A stretch of DNA of 64,000 nt from Pyrenophora tritici-repentis (GCF_003171515.1 NC_089393.1:372001-436000); one strand, 5' to 3'. Counted from the stretch's first letter, positions 19,464-31,155 are shown. Numbers and translations: made by a program. The notes: a model not told the origin generated them from the letters alone.

Positions 19464-20885
19464 TCACCCATTCAATAACCCATCGAGCAAACCACCACCA
19501 CTGCCTCCTCCCTGCTGACTCTTGAGCGGACATCCCGTATTCTGGAAGATGGGATTCAATTTCGTCAGCGCAAAATCCAGCAACGCTCCCGTGATATCTG
19601 TGACCGTGCTAAGCATGCTCGGCACAGGGCCAGTAGCCAGCTGATATAAAAAGCACCCCAGGTTCGCCGTGCTAGGCAACTTGCCATTTTTGATGACATC
19701 AAATGGCGTTTCCAACGCAAGGAAGTTGTCTTTTCCGACATTGCCACCAAAGAGTTTGGGAGCCTGCAGGTACTGAGCAAGGATTTCTTCAGTGACACGG
19801 AGGACGTCGTAGGGCGTACGGCGCGAGAACCAGTTTTCAGGAATGCGTTCCGGGACGTGGCGCCAGCCACCTTCTGCAGATGGGTCCTCGACGGCGCCGT
19901 AGAAGCTCTTTATGGTTGCCAAGTTGGGAGTGCCTTGAGGACCGTAGCTGGGGAACAACTCGTAGAGGAACGATGAGGCGCCATAGAGAAGGAGTGATAG
20001 AGGTCCGAAAAAGAAGTTTGGGTTCTGGAACAGCTTGTGTTAGTGTGTGGCTCTTGCGAAGTTTTGAAAGTAGACCAAAGATTATACTACTGACCTCGTG
20101 AAGAGATTCACCGTACCGCTGACTCCGATACACGGAAAGGGTGTTTCGATCAAACTTTCCGCCAGAAACTCGGTCGGCGACCTTCTTCATGTTGGCAAAC
20201 AGCGTACCATTGAAGCTATAATTATCGCCACCTGAGGTGTAGTAATCATTGCGCGTAAGCGAGGAATCAGATTCAAACTTGTTGTGACCATTGAGACCAG
20301 GTTCGCGGCCAAGAAGAGGAAGCAGAGCTGTGCGGGATGTAGCATCGCATCCGAGACTGAGCTTTCCAGTCAAGACGTCACCACCGGCTTGGACTCCGAG
20401 TACGGCGAGAAGGACCGCCAGGTCGTAACCGACATTGTAGACATTTTGCTGCGCGTCGACGAGTTCTTCAAAGGTGGTGATTCCGTCATGGGAGAGGAAA
20501 TTGTGCTGGTGTTTATCAGACGTGCTGTCATGTGCATGATGAATGTTTTAGTACTTACATTGGCCGCAGCATTCAGGCCAGGACATGGTCCGCGGATGTC
20601 ATTGGGACCAGGAGGTGTGTAGGCATGTGCAGTATCGCCGTCCGCAGGGACTTTAATGCCACCTCTTCCGTTGCCCGGAAGCCCATTCTTCGCTCCCACG
20701 TAGGTGTATGGGGCAGTGTAAGGGGCAGCACCTTTGTGGACTGGGTTGAAGGGACAGTTTTCCTGTCGCTTTTCCGCCTGGCGCGCCTGTCTGAATAGGC
20801 CAGAGTTAACACCAGGTTCACCAGCTACCCAAGGGTAGGCAGCAGCGAAAGGCGCCTGTAGAAGAAGAAGAGAAAGTGCATGCAT
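19464..20885 (-). CDS. Secreted heme-thiolate peroxidase (chloroperoxidase/unspecific peroxygenase family)
   Basis: Extracellular heme enzyme that uses hydrogen peroxide for halogenation or oxygen transfer. Exons 20559..20885, 20095..20505 and 19464..20024 (reverse strand) are all phase 0 and give 432 aa. Introns have gtaagt and gtcagt donors. The start at MHALSLLLLQ gives a signal peptide ending near AAA-YPW, and a KRQ site follows. The heme-ligand motif PCPGLNAAANHNFLSHDG has its Cys at about residue 101, and exon 1 and exon 2 join inside this motif. The acid-base segment is FESDSSLTR (Glu about 187), an E-S-D variant of the EHD/EGD motif. NPNFFFGPLSLLLYGASSF follows. The C-terminus is Gly-rich. 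Substrate cannot be predicted. Confidence 0.88.
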
Positions 20886-23152
20886 AACGATGAAGATGAT
20901 TGACTGAGTGATAGACTTTCGTGTTATATGACCGGCCTCTATACGAAAAGGCTGGTGCGCATGTAGGTTGTTATGATCATCCCCCAAACTCATTACTTAT
21001 ACGACCGCGTTGTCTCAGATTAACTCATCCGCATCATCACCTGTCAGTCTATTCTCGTGTGGAGAGAGGGCGGGACCGAGGCATTATGCATCCCCAGCGT
21101 CATAATCATACTCGCCAACAGCACCTTCTTTCTTAGTATCCGCCTGCTTCCATTGGCCTAAGCATGGCTTAGATTTTCCATGGCACACCATGTAGCGGGT
21201 GATCGACATAGCTCCAGGGTTATAAATCGCGAGTAAAGTAGTGGATATAAAGGACGTAGAGTCGACAGAAGCGGAAGCTGAGTGCAGTACACGACTATCG
21301 ATGCACGCCATGTGGTAGTTGCCGGGAGGAAGTGGCGCTACGCATGGACGGAAGGTCCAAGCTCCGAGCGACCAGTTCACATCCCTTGCCTGATTAGGCT
21401 TGGGTACGAGAACACCAGACGATCTTTTTCCACAACGAGGTATTCTTAGCCTAATAAGTCCCAGGCTAGCGGATTGTGGGGGATTCTGCTGGCCAATGAT
21501 GAATGACTTTAGTCCGTACCCTCCTTGCGATCATCTTCCTTCTGACCCTGTTGCGCAGCCAGCAATGTGCCGAGGCAGGCTGCGGGTCTCAGTGTATTCG
21601 ATCGCTGTGAGATTTTAGGAAATCGAGCAATGTTATGTAGGATTCGGAAATACTGAGACGGGGATCTGCTTTCTCTCTGTGGAGTTGGTGAAACTCGCCA
21701 TTATACTTCCTGTAGCGTCGCCGAGCTGTCATGCATGGCGACAGTCCAGATTCAAACATTAAATTGAAATGATGTTCATGGCCAGCTCTAGTTCTGCGAC
21801 TACTCTCGTTGGTAGTCTGACTCTCAGCTTGAACCTCGCAGTGCTCCCTATCCGCTGTTCTTACGTGCCTGGGTAGTACAAGCTTCAACCCGAACGCGTT
21901 CCCTCCAGGGATATCAAAAGATTAAAGCTTTCTATTATAAAATCAAGATTGCCAATATCTATCCGAGTGTCATCGCGTAAACATGGCTGAGAGGCTTCTC
22001 ACTCAAGCTTATCGGAAGTCTTCCGCGGCAGAGTCTATCTAGCCAAGCGCAAACTCTGTATCACGTCATATAAGATACAACCGATGCTATAACCAGGAAC
22101 CAGGCGACAGGGGTACATTGAGCTGAAGGAAATGAGTTGAATACTATTGTTGGGTCAGACAAAGACGGCTCGCCGCGAGGGCAACTAACATAGCGTCCGC
22201 AGAATGCCAGTATCTGACACTTCCCCGCTGGGAGAGGTGGTAGCCAGGTACAATGGAACAAACCCTGATCTACAAGAAAAGTTTCTGGAACTTGCTTTTT
22301 CGCCTCAGCTGCCAGGGTTTCACTCCTGCAGATTTCTTCCAAGGTTACCAATATGATGACGGGAAAATTGCCACCGCGAGAGTCACTCGTTCCTAACCTG
22401 CCGTACCTGATTGTTTATCTTGCTTCATAGCTTCTCCAATAGAGCTTTACGGGATCTCGTCAATATCATCTGCCCATCCATACCGCTTTCGACTGCTACC
22501 AGATTCTTCATGTTCACAGATACGGACATCTCACCTTCGACACAAGGCATTTAGCCTTGTCCAGGGGTGACTACCAAGTTTGAGGTACTGACAAGTTGCA
22601 TCAATCTCCGTATTCGAGGTGCTATTTTGAGGATACGAGCCTGCACGTTTGTTTACCCGTCCACATAGCACGTTTCTTGCCAATAGTACTCTTGCGCTGT
22701 CTGGTGATATGCATAAGAAAGCAAGAGTTTTAAAGTGAAGGGTCGATGCCTACACGGAAGAAGAGGTACGATGAAAGGACGTGACTTTGTTACTAGAACA
22801 GTCAGTGGCAATCTTATCGCGATAGATCTTACTTGGGTTGATGTTATACTTTGTAGCTAATTCATCGCCGTATTCCTTATAGTATACTCATCGGGCAGAA
22901 TGTATGAATTCACCTTTTCATGTGAGACAGAACCCAAAACAGATGGGAACACACTCACTGAACTGAGCTCTTTATCACTCTTCACCACCTCGGCGCCTTA
23001 CTATAAATAACCTCTCCTTGGTGTTCTTCCGTGAAACTCTACCTCACTGCACAAATTCGGCACTCTACAGCCTCGTCACCCGACCAACACATAGCACAAC
23101 GCATAGACCACAAAAGAGCTTACACTCCCCACCTACAAAAAAACACAGGACC
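20886..23152. other. Long stretch with no firm gene
   Basis: Contains the peroxidase promoter at the left and the BTB gene promoter at the right. Minus-strand open frames at 21084-21380, 21589-21888 and 22061-22351 have somewhat protein-like composition but could not be spliced together. One is listed separately as a weak candidate. Confidence 0.4.
21084..21380 (-). CDS. Weak candidate: Cys-containing small protein or terminal exon
   Basis: The frame ends with a stop at 21084 and may be a last exon entered through the acceptor in taatcag near 21400. Composition is protein-like: WSLGAWTFRPCVAPLPPGNY, then MACIDSR, then CHGKSKPCLGQW, with an acidic Tyr/Asp tail. A second minus-strand frame at 22061-22351 has a similar CTWLPPLPAGKC segment, which hints that both might belong to one spliced gene or repeat domain. 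No family is recognised and no complete gene model was found. Confidence 0.22.
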   Translation of the reverse strand: MNWSLGAWTFRPCVAPLPPGNYHMACIDSRVLHSASASVDSTSFISTTLLAIYNPGAMSITRYMVCHGKSKPCLGQWKQADTKKEGAVGEYDYDAGDA

Positions 23153-23593
23153 ATGGCAGCTACATCTAAACAACCTGTCCCGCCAACGCTAGTGTCCACA
23201 GTCACCGGCGAAATCGCTACGGTTGTCGTCGGCCCCTCGAAGAAGCGACACCTAATTCACAAGGACCTCATCTGCCACCACTCGGGGTACTTCCGCAAAG
23301 CGTATGACAGACAGAAAGGACTATGGAAGAATCCGGACCAGATTTTCACGCTCGAAGATGTCGATGTAGATGTGTTTAACCTCTTTGTGCACTGGCTATA
23401 CACCCAAGACATACCCTGCAATACGTATGCGGAGATATATCATATGATGGGGTGGAACAACGGTGATCAAGTCAACTTTAAGGATATTTTGCTGAAAGCG
23501 CGGACTTTTGGTCATCGCTTCTTAGCGGTGGGTTTTCGTCGCGTTGTTCATAACATCTATGTGGAGGGATGTAAGATTAAAGCGATCGAGTAG
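23153..23593 (+). CDS. BTB/POZ-domain protein
   Basis: A 146-aa protein, no intron. The start is chosen at MAATSKQPVPPT, preceded by an A-rich leader; an upstream in-frame ATG at 23018 gives an unlikely extension. The BTB fold shows in VVVGPSKKRHLIHKDLICHHSGYF (the typical HK.LL...S.YF pattern), then FTLEDVDVDVFNLFVHWLYTQ and the helix KDILLKARTFGHRFL. BTB domains mediate dimerisation and often Cullin-3 adaptor roles. Short BTB-only proteins of this kind are numerous in filamentous ascomycetes and mostly uncharacterised. The end soon after the BTB core is normal for that group. Confidence 0.78.
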   Translation: MAATSKQPVPPTLVSTVTGEIATVVVGPSKKRHLIHKDLICHHSGYFRKAYDRQKGLWKNPDQIFTLEDVDVDVFNLFVHWLYTQDIPCNTYAEIYHMMGWNNGDQVNFKDILLKARTFGHRFLAVGFRRVVHNIYVEGCKIKAIE

Positions 23594-25088
23594 GGACACT
23601 GGAAAGCCAATGGAAAAGAGACAAGAGATCGAGCATAGGATTTCTTGTTGCTCTAAGCTCACTCATATCGGAGAGATAGACGGGGAGGCTTGTATAGGCT
23701 AGTTCGCTAGTACTTTGGGTGATATGTCATATTAACAAATCGGCAATATTAGCTAACACAAGAACTTTTTCTATGACGACCTCTGCACTTCTTAAACTTC
23801 CATTGCAAAGAACAAATGTGTAAACACTAACTTTGCGTATACAGCCATTTGAAACCTGCTGGCTTGAGTTTGCCTTTAAGCAATATTCCTATTTTATTGC
23901 ACATGAATGGATGGTATGATGCTGATAGTAGTGGAGGTAGTTTTTTTTTCTCATGGTAGACTCAATATCACCGTGATTCCTGCACTTCGGCTTCTTCACT
24001 TTCCTCGAGCTTGTCTTTCTTTTGCCCGGCAAAAGCATTTATCAGCCGTCATGCTTATGGCGGATATGACAATGTCAACTTCATCTGTCCCAGCGGCCCC
24101 AGCCAACATAGCGTCCCGTACCGAAGGGCCTGAGTCGCACCTGGGTGTCATAAGATACTTGACATACTTGTGTATTAAGGTCACTGTAGTGCCAAACACG
24201 CCTATCAGGTGCTTACCCACACTGTCAAGTATTTTATGACATTCAGGTGCTCGCTTATTCTGACAGTAGAATATGGCGTGTTTGACCCGACCATCGACGA
24301 TGTCGGATTACGCTATACGAAAAGGCCAGGTGCTGAAGACGGACAAAAAGAATAGGAAAGGTGTATGCAGCCACTGACTCGCTCGCGTATCATGCCTTTG
24401 CGAGAATGCAATGCTTCTACGATATCAAGCATTCAACTATTTCCTCTTGTGGCATCGCGGTCTTGACACTTTTACCTATAGTATCCGGCCTTGGCACTAC
24501 CGGTGTGAAGTCTCGCACCGATAAGGATCTTCGATATGCATGGCGGAAGTGAGAATGCCATGTGATGGGGCCGAGGACGAATGAGTAGGTAAGGCTGAGG
24601 TGGAGGCATCTGTCGATCTTCTTCCCAGTTCCATCTAATTCTGTCTAGTTGCCGCTTGCTTAGCGCGCACCGGTCAGTCGCGATTCCAAGGTTATCACGT
24701 ATGCTTCATGACCCCTCCCCAGCCTCCGAACTCACCTTCTCCGCGACAAGTGAGTGACGTGCAGTGACGACTGTGTATAATACCGTGTGCATTTCTGTCG
24801 TCTTTTGAGGCACTAGGACACTGACTGCAGCCTACCAATCCGACGAAGCCATCACTACAATCTGCCGGCTGAGCACGCAATCTGCCTCAATCCTTCCTTT
24901 CTGTGTATATCCTTAACTCCGGCGCAAAGATAACTCGCTGTTGCTTACTTGATCCGGCCGTGACACTAAGCGTCATCATCGCGGCTCGTACTTTGTTTCA
25001 TCATCTCCCCAAACACGACCCGCGCTCGTTTCCCAAGGTTCCCGACACACTCGCGAGACAGCTGTACAAGAGGAATCCCTCCTACGCC
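23594..25088. other. Intergenic between the BTB and TCP11 genes, carrying MITE copy 2
   Basis: Apart from the MITE at 24138-24249 no feature was recognised. The right part should be the promoter and leader of the TCP11-family gene. Confidence 0.45.
24138..24249. mobile_element. MITE, copy 2 of a two-copy family
   Basis: 112 bp with strong terminal inverted repeats. The left end is CACCTGGGTGTCATAAGATA, then CTTGACA. The right end read on the reverse strand is CACCTGAATGTCATAAAATA, then CTTGACA. These differ at only three positions over 27 bases. Internal blocks are shared with the copy at 5426-5533. There is no coding capacity and no clear target-site duplication, although TCG lies just outside both ends. 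The autonomous partner is not in this window; hAT and pogo ends here do not match it. Confidence 0.8.
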
Positions 25089-28040
25089 ATGTCTCTTACC
25101 GACTCTGAGCTGGAGCTGGTCAGCTCACATCTACAAGGCGAAAACGACGATATCCCAGAGGAGCCCGATATGATGCAGTCATCCGACGCTGAAAACGGCC
25201 AGTCGTTTGTTCCTCCACCACGGATCGCCGCACGCTTCTATCGCCATGCAAATAATCGTCGCAAGTCGTCTGCCACGTCGTCGCGCCGAAATTCGCTGTC
25301 CTCGACACATTCGCATACATCAAACCGCTCGTTTCGCAACAGCTGCCAGAGCCACCATGTAGCCCAGCACCTCCGCCGTGCCTCTATACTCGAAGACCGC
25401 AAGGCGCGATTGGCAGATCGTGCAGCGCATGCTGAGCAGGTCCGGTTGCGTGCTGCATTGGCCAAAGCTACCCCGCGTGGCTCCAATAGTGAAGAGCGGG
25501 CGCTGGCAGCACAGCAGGCTCGCGAGAAGCACCTGGCCCAGGTGGCCGCTGCCTGTGCTGAGGAAGTGAGGAGGGCCAAGAAGATTGCAGAAGACATGAA
25601 AGAACGCAAGGCGGCTGAAGAGCGAAGATACCGCGTGGAAATGGAGGAGAAGCTGGCAGAGGCCGAGAAGCGGAGGCTGGAGTACAAGCGCAACCCCCGC
25701 CGCCCACGCACTGCTAGCTCGCCCCCAGGCGACGTCAAGATACGCACCGAGCGCCCAATCGTATCCACTGAGGAAGCAGCAAAGAGGATCCAGGGAGCCT
25801 GGAGGGGCAAAGTTAGGAACAACATTGTCACAGCATGGCTCCAGCTTGGTCTGTCCATTGAGATGGTCCAAGAAACCAGTTTTGACGTCATCACGGGTAT
25901 GCTCGCAGACGAGAAGCTACTCAAGACGACTGAGAGAATCATGACTCTGTTCGTGCTACTCCCAGATGCCGACCCAGCCTCCCGCAGCGCAGCCGTCAGG
26001 ACGTTCCTCTCTGCATACCTCATCTTAGCACACCCTACACACGTCTTTAGCCGAGATGGCGACCAGGAGCAGGACCTCATCACCAAGGCCAAGGACCTGG
26101 TCATCAGCTTTGAGTCTGCTTTGGCAAAACTAACCAAGCTCAACTCCTACACCCCGTCACCAACGCGCACAGAGACGGTACTCTTGGCCCATGGCGCCTT
26201 CGTTACCGCTTTCAACGACTGGAAGGCGCGTGATTCTTCGGCCCTCATCGAAACCATGGTTGCGTCGTTTGTCAGTCTCGACGAGATATGGCAAAGCGTC
26301 AAGGATGCGACAGTCGATGAGGTCGCCAATGAGTACAGGAACGGCATTCGGGATAACCAGGCCATCCTGCTGAGTAGGATCAAGAAGTTGGCGGGGCCCG
26401 ACAAGGCCCTCACTTTGATCAGAAAGGCTATACGCGAAAGCCGAAGCCTGAGGCCAAAGAAGAAGCCTGCTGGAGAGACCATTCGGCCCCGCGTTGCAAG
26501 CGGCTCGACTCCAGACTCTCCACTATCAGCCGAAAGTGCAGCCAAACAGGCCGAGGCTGCGTCAGAACTCGCTGCTTCTGGACAATCAGAGCTTCAGGAT
26601 CCTACTGCCCAGGGCCATCAGGCCCAGTCGCTGTCAAAGGTCTTTACCGTCGTACCAGACAACCGTATATTAGTCCACGAGCTATCGATCGATAAGGAAT
26701 ACCGTATCGATCCATCGCCCACCGCCGACCTTCGCGATGCCCTCAACCGCGAACTTTGCGACGCCATGCGGAGAGGCTTCGAGGAGGGCGATAGCGCCAA
26801 CTGGACTGTTGCCATGGCGGAGAACATACGAGGCAAGCTGTTGCGACTCTTGAAGCCTGGCAATTCCATGCACACCCTCATTTCTGAGACACTGGATCCA
26901 GAGCACGTCAGCAGGCAATGCAGTCAAGGTGTCTTCTCATACGGGAAATTCTTTGATTTCATTGCTAGCATCCTGCCTAAGCTTTGCGCACCCTTTAGAG
27001 ATACCGAAGTGCAATCGCTCGCGGAAGAGCTACAGGAAGAGGGTGATGTACCAAGTATGATTGAGAAGCTTTTCAAGGTGCTTCATATCATCGATCTTCT
27101 CTCGCTAGACTACTCCAACTTCCTCCTGATGAACGCTGCGCCAACACTCATCAAAGAGGCTGTCGGCTACGAGCAGCGCATGTTTACCCAAGACCTCGAG
27201 GAGAACAAGATCACTCTCGACCGCACCCGCCGCTGGTGGCGCAGCGCAGCAGTAAACATGCACACTGAAGCCGACCGCCGCGATCCGTGGAGCCAGGCAA
27301 ACCCAATCAACCGCCCCACAGCGCATAAGATCTATGCTCGTGGTCTGGTTGACCTCGCAATCGCCACCCCACCTCTTCGCAATTCTGAGCTACCAGAAAC
27401 CCTCGAGTTAGACAGGGCACGCATATCCCGCATCCGCGAAGACGCCCTCCGCATCACCACCATCGGCGGCATCTTGCTCACGGCGAAGAACCTACTCAAG
27501 CGCGACGTGCGCGCGCAGTGGAAGTCCGAAGCTAGCAAGATGTGGTTGGTACTAAAGGAGAACGGATACATGTCCGACCCTTCCACTCCCAGCAAGATCT
27601 CTTCTCTGCTAGAGTCTTCACGCAACATGCCACCTTCGACTCGCTCCCAGCTCTCCTCCACAATCACGAGGTTGCTCACCCAAGCCGAAGCGGGGAAACT
27701 CTCTGACCCCGTTATGAAAGTCCTCTTCCAGCGCCTCAAGACGCACATCTTCAACCGCGTAAGCGCCAGCAGCTCCGGCGAGCGCGTCAAGGCTGCTAGC
27801 ACCGCGACTGAGGGCCTTGCTACTACCGGTCTGCCAGAGTTTGTGAGCCAGGTTGCTTTCATCTGCGAGCAGCTTGGTAAGCTGGGCGAGGTGGATCGCA
27901 AGTGCCATGGCAAGTGGTACGAGGAGATTGCAGAGGAAATGGAGAGGTTGGGCATTGAGGGCGGCGAAGAACTTACGCGCTCGTTGAGTACGGAGAGTGA
28001 TGCTGCTGCGTCGACGAGCTCGGGCTCGTCGTCTGTGTAA
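25089..28040 (+). CDS. TCP11-family protein with IQ motif (Sok1-like)
   Basis: A 983-aa protein without introns, start chosen at MSLTDSELELV; the frame is open 62 codons further upstream but that part reads as leader. The N-terminus is acidic then Ser/Arg-rich. Residues about 100-215 form a long charged coiled coil (many AEE, RRAKK and EKRR words). At about 230-245, EEAAKRIQGAWRGKVRNN is an IQ calmodulin-binding motif. The rest is a T-complex protein 11 domain, all-helical, with blocks such as ELCDAMRRGFEEGDSANW, SVDF-like acidic turns and a Ser-rich tail. Yeast Sok1 was found as a suppressor of protein kinase A loss; mammalian TCP11 links to cAMP signalling in sperm. Calmodulin binding here is inferred. 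Confidence 0.8.
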   Translation: MSLTDSELELVSSHLQGENDDIPEEPDMMQSSDAENGQSFVPPPRIAARFYRHANNRRKSSATSSRRNSLSSTHSHTSNRSFRNSCQSHHVAQHLRRASILEDRKARLADRAAHAEQVRLRAALAKATPRGSNSEERALAAQQAREKHLAQVAAACAEEVRRAKKIAEDMKERKAAEERRYRVEMEEKLAEAEKRRLEYKRNPRRPRTASSPPGDVKIRTERPIVSTEEAAKRIQGAWRGKVRNNIVTAWLQLGLSIEMVQETSFDVITGMLADEKLLKTTERIMTLFVLLPDADPASRSAAVRTFLSAYLILAHPTHVFSRDGDQEQDLITKAKDLVISFESALAKLTKLNSYTPSPTRTETVLLAHGAFVTAFNDWKARDSSALIETMVASFVSLDEIWQSVKDATVDEVANEYRNGIRDNQAILLSRIKKLAGPDKALTLIRKAIRESRSLRPKKKPAGETIRPRVASGSTPDSPLSAESAAKQAEAASELAASGQSELQDPTAQGHQAQSLSKVFTVVPDNRILVHELSIDKEYRIDPSPTADLRDALNRELCDAMRRGFEEGDSANWTVAMAENIRGKLLRLLKPGNSMHTLISETLDPEHVSRQCSQGVFSYGKFFDFIASILPKLCAPFRDTEVQSLAEELQEEGDVPSMIEKLFKVLHIIDLLSLDYSNFLLMNAAPTLIKEAVGYEQRMFTQDLEENKITLDRTRRWWRSAAVNMHTEADRRDPWSQANPINRPTAHKIYARGLVDLAIATPPLRNSELPETLELDRARISRIREDALRITTIGGILLTAKNLLKRDVRAQWKSEASKMWLVLKENGYMSDPSTPSKISSLLESSRNMPPSTRSQLSSTITRLLTQAEAGKLSDPVMKVLFQRLKTHIFNRVSASSSGERVKAASTATEGLATTGLPEFVSQVAFICEQLGKLGEVDRKCHGKWYEEIAEEMERLGIEGGEELTRSLSTESDAAASTSSGSSSV

Positions 28041-29658
28041 GATGATGATGATGATGATATGGTGGTGGTTTTGATTGGATTGTAGACTTGACTGCAACTT
28101 TTCTTTGGCGTTTTTACTCCTGTTTTTCGTTTCAGTCTTTCAGCTTTGGTCTGATGGCAGTATATCCATTGTTCATTCTTTTTTTCTTTTTCGCTCTCGC
28201 GCGCGCTGGTCTTGCTTGGTCGTTACATTCTTAGGTCTCTGTTCTTTTTGCAAGGCGCTGGGGGAGAATCTTCTTCCGATTCGGTTTCTAGTTTCCTTTG
28301 CTATGGGGGTTTCATGAGCATATACGAATCGCTCCAGGGTTCTTCCTATCTTGGTTGCTGGTTTATCTTATGGGGGACTATGTCTACCTATTGGGTATAT
28401 ACATATCACTGGACTGGCTTGTTAGCGAAGGGCAACGCGCGCCAGGTGAGCGATGCAATACACATCTTCTCTACACTCATGCCTCTCGCTTTCATTCTGG
28501 ACTTAACATGTGTCATGGTTCGTTTGTAGGCAGACAGACAGACAGTGTTTAATGCTGCTGGCAGCACTTAGACACCACAGCCCAGTAACAGTGAGAGGTG
28601 ACTGTTCCGTACATGCACATGTACAGTACACGCTATCCTACGTCTCGCCCACTCACTATCAAGGCATACACGTAATTGCATTGTACCCAGTCACCCACAA
28701 TTGCCGGTGACAAGATCTCCCCTCCACACGGTCCTCAGTCTATCTCACAGTCACACCGTTTTTCTTGCTCGATACAAAACATCCTTACTACCCCCCCTCT
28801 CCCTTTCTCACTCTATTCGGCGGACACCGAAGATCTGCACACCAACGATGACATACCGCTCACCACATACCTTATTGTCTTAAAACATGTCACTGTCACA
28901 TGTACCCCATGTCCGAACTTTCGTACTGGGGGGGTAAAGCGAGAAAGATCAGTTACACAAGACGCACAGACGGAGAGGCAAAAGGGGAGGGTTACAGCGC
29001 GTCTACGGCGTCAGACTGGCGTCTACAGCGTCTAATAGCGGGGGAGAGTGAGACTAAGAAAACAATGGTGTGTATGCATGTCAGAGAGCAGCAAGAAAAA
29101 AAAAGAATGTCATCAAGTACGTGGCATTCGTGAGACAGCGCGCGCGGCAAAAGTTTCCTTACAAGGTAGGCAGTGCGTTCAAGTCAGATGAGCGCGCTAT
29201 AGACGCGGTGTGTAATTCGGGGGGAAAACGTTTATGGGGAATTGAGAGCGAGAATCTCCACCTTAAACTTATACAAAGAATCAGATATTGGTTTAGGGGG
29301 GGGAGGAAGCGATATTATTACGTTCTTATTTCCTCAGTGCAAAGTTTTTCGGGCGGTTTTCAGTAAGTGTTTTACCCCACACGTGTGTTTTGATTTTTTT
29401 TCTCTCTCTCAATGGCTTATACGTAAAAGGCTTCAGCAGCTGAGGTTGGCAATGAGTTGGCGGTCGGCTGAATAGGTCGTTCATGGAGTAATAGAAGCGT
29501 ATAAACGGGGTGTGTGTGTTTGTACGTTGCATGTTCTAGTTTAGTTGAGATGCAAACGCGGCGATATATCCTCGTTTGGCGATAAACGTCAGCACGGGAC
29601 CGAGGCATAACAGCCTCCAGCAAAGCCAGAATCGCATGATGCTCTTTTCGTATGTTTC
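28041..29658. other. Intergenic, 3' flanks of two converging genes
   Basis: Begins with a (GAT) run immediately after the TCP11 stop (28041-28058). Long T/C- and G-rich low-complexity segments follow, and no gene was recognised. Confidence 0.45.
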
Positions 29659-31155
29659 TCAAAGGTTTTGCTTGGCATGAGGTGCTCCTAGCGGGGGCGG
29701 ACCGGACACAGCCCCTGGCGGACGACGGATGCCAAAGTTTGCCTTTCTAGCTTCATCGATGCGTCCCTTTGCGAGACTGATGCCGGGGACAACCCACTCG
29801 CCGCAACTGCATTGCATGCCTTGCCAGGCGTACTTGCCGACGTTGTTTCTGCACTTTTGATTTGGACATTCAAGACGACCTTCCAACTTGCCTTGCTCGA
29901 GCTCGGGGCGCATCCAAGACAGGGGGTCGAGGAAGTAGTGGGCACAGTTTTGCGATGCCGCGGCAGCTGAAGGCCCTTTTGCTTTTTCATTGCTGACGGT
30001 TGAACGTGGTCCATGCGATAGCAGGTATTTTGACGTTGCCAATGCTCGTCTAGAAGCAGAGAATCGTAAGCGGCGTTGAGCGACAAGAAGGCGGCGAACA
30101 AGGAATATCTTGAAAGTCGTGGCCTGCATCCCTATCGTACGGCTCCACTTACCTGCATTTACGGCATCGCAACTCGAACCCCGAGGCTTCGTCAGTTACA
30201 TGCTCGTCTTCGAAACGGATCTTGTCCGCCTCTGGAGCTTGACCACAGGCGCGGCTGAGCTCAATCTCGCGCTGGTAGACCCATCGTTGATAGGCCGGGG
30301 TGCTTTCAACGTCTTCGGGTGTTTGCATCTCACCGTATAGTTCAAGCTGCTTCATGAAGCCGTCGTTGGGTTCGCAGATGGATCGCGCTTGCCGGAGGTG
30401 CGACAAAGCTTCCGAAGGGCTGATGTTGTGCTCATGCATCAAATAAGCGATGACGACGGTGGCCGATCGCGACTTGCCCATAGCACTAGAGAAGGATTTT
30501 TGGTTGGCATATTGATACGAGTGGCTGCGAGGAAATAGAGTGGCAAGGAAGCGGTGTGAAACGGGAAACAAAGGCGCAAAATGGAAGGCGAGCAACGTGT
30601 AAAAAGTCTGCTGCAGGACGCGTGGAAGGCAAAGCTGGAACTGCATGCATTGCAAGCATGTCACGAGTGCCTCAGCCGCCGATTCTGATGAAGATGGCAA
30701 AATTGCCAAGCAGGGTAGTCGTCGATGGCGATCCAGAGTTGTTTGGATATGCAAGGCTTCAGCTCGACCGGGGTGCGAACTTACCAATGCACCAAGACTC
30801 CGCCACCTCCCTTGAGCCCCTCGCGTATAAAGGCGTTCGTGGCAGGGAAATGCTCCAATAGATTCTCGTCATCGACGTCGTCGACCTCGACGACCATGTG
30901 CTTGAAGGGGCTGAATAGACTCTGATCTGACGGGGTGCGTAATACCGACAAGACGTGCGTGATCTTGGCTTGCTCGAGGGCCTCGCGCCGTCGCAAAGTG
31001 AAGATGCTATGCAACACTGGTTAGACTGTAGTCTGGTGACGCCGGGTGCCGGGTCGCCGTCCTGGGGTAGTAGTCGAGTGGGAAACAGTGGTCGAGATTA
31101 CGTACCCGCCAATGTACAGGTTCAGGTCGCCTGGGACTCTGTCGATGAGAGCCAT
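29659..31155 (-). CDS. yvh1: Dual-specificity protein phosphatase Yvh1 (DUSP12 type)
   Basis: Phosphatase that also acts in late 60S ribosome maturation by releasing Mrt4. Exons 31106..31155, 30785..31006, 30153..30485 and 29659..30049 (reverse strand) give 331 aa. The start [17 protein letters not shown] is the family N-terminus. The splice between exons 2 and 3 completes the active site [13 protein letters not shown] (Cys about 91, Arg about 97). The C-terminal zinc region has CRKCR across the exon 3/4 junction, then [39 protein letters not shown]. All Cys expected for the zinc-binding domain are visible. The 3' end is Pro/Gly-rich. Confidence 0.92.

Noticed and set aside
25238..26143. 301-codon reverse open frame inside the TCP11-family gene
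   Set aside because: It is a Ser/Arg/Ala/Leu-rich antisense shadow of a real coding sequence, as are several others within TCP11, AFG1 and the DUF3712 gene.
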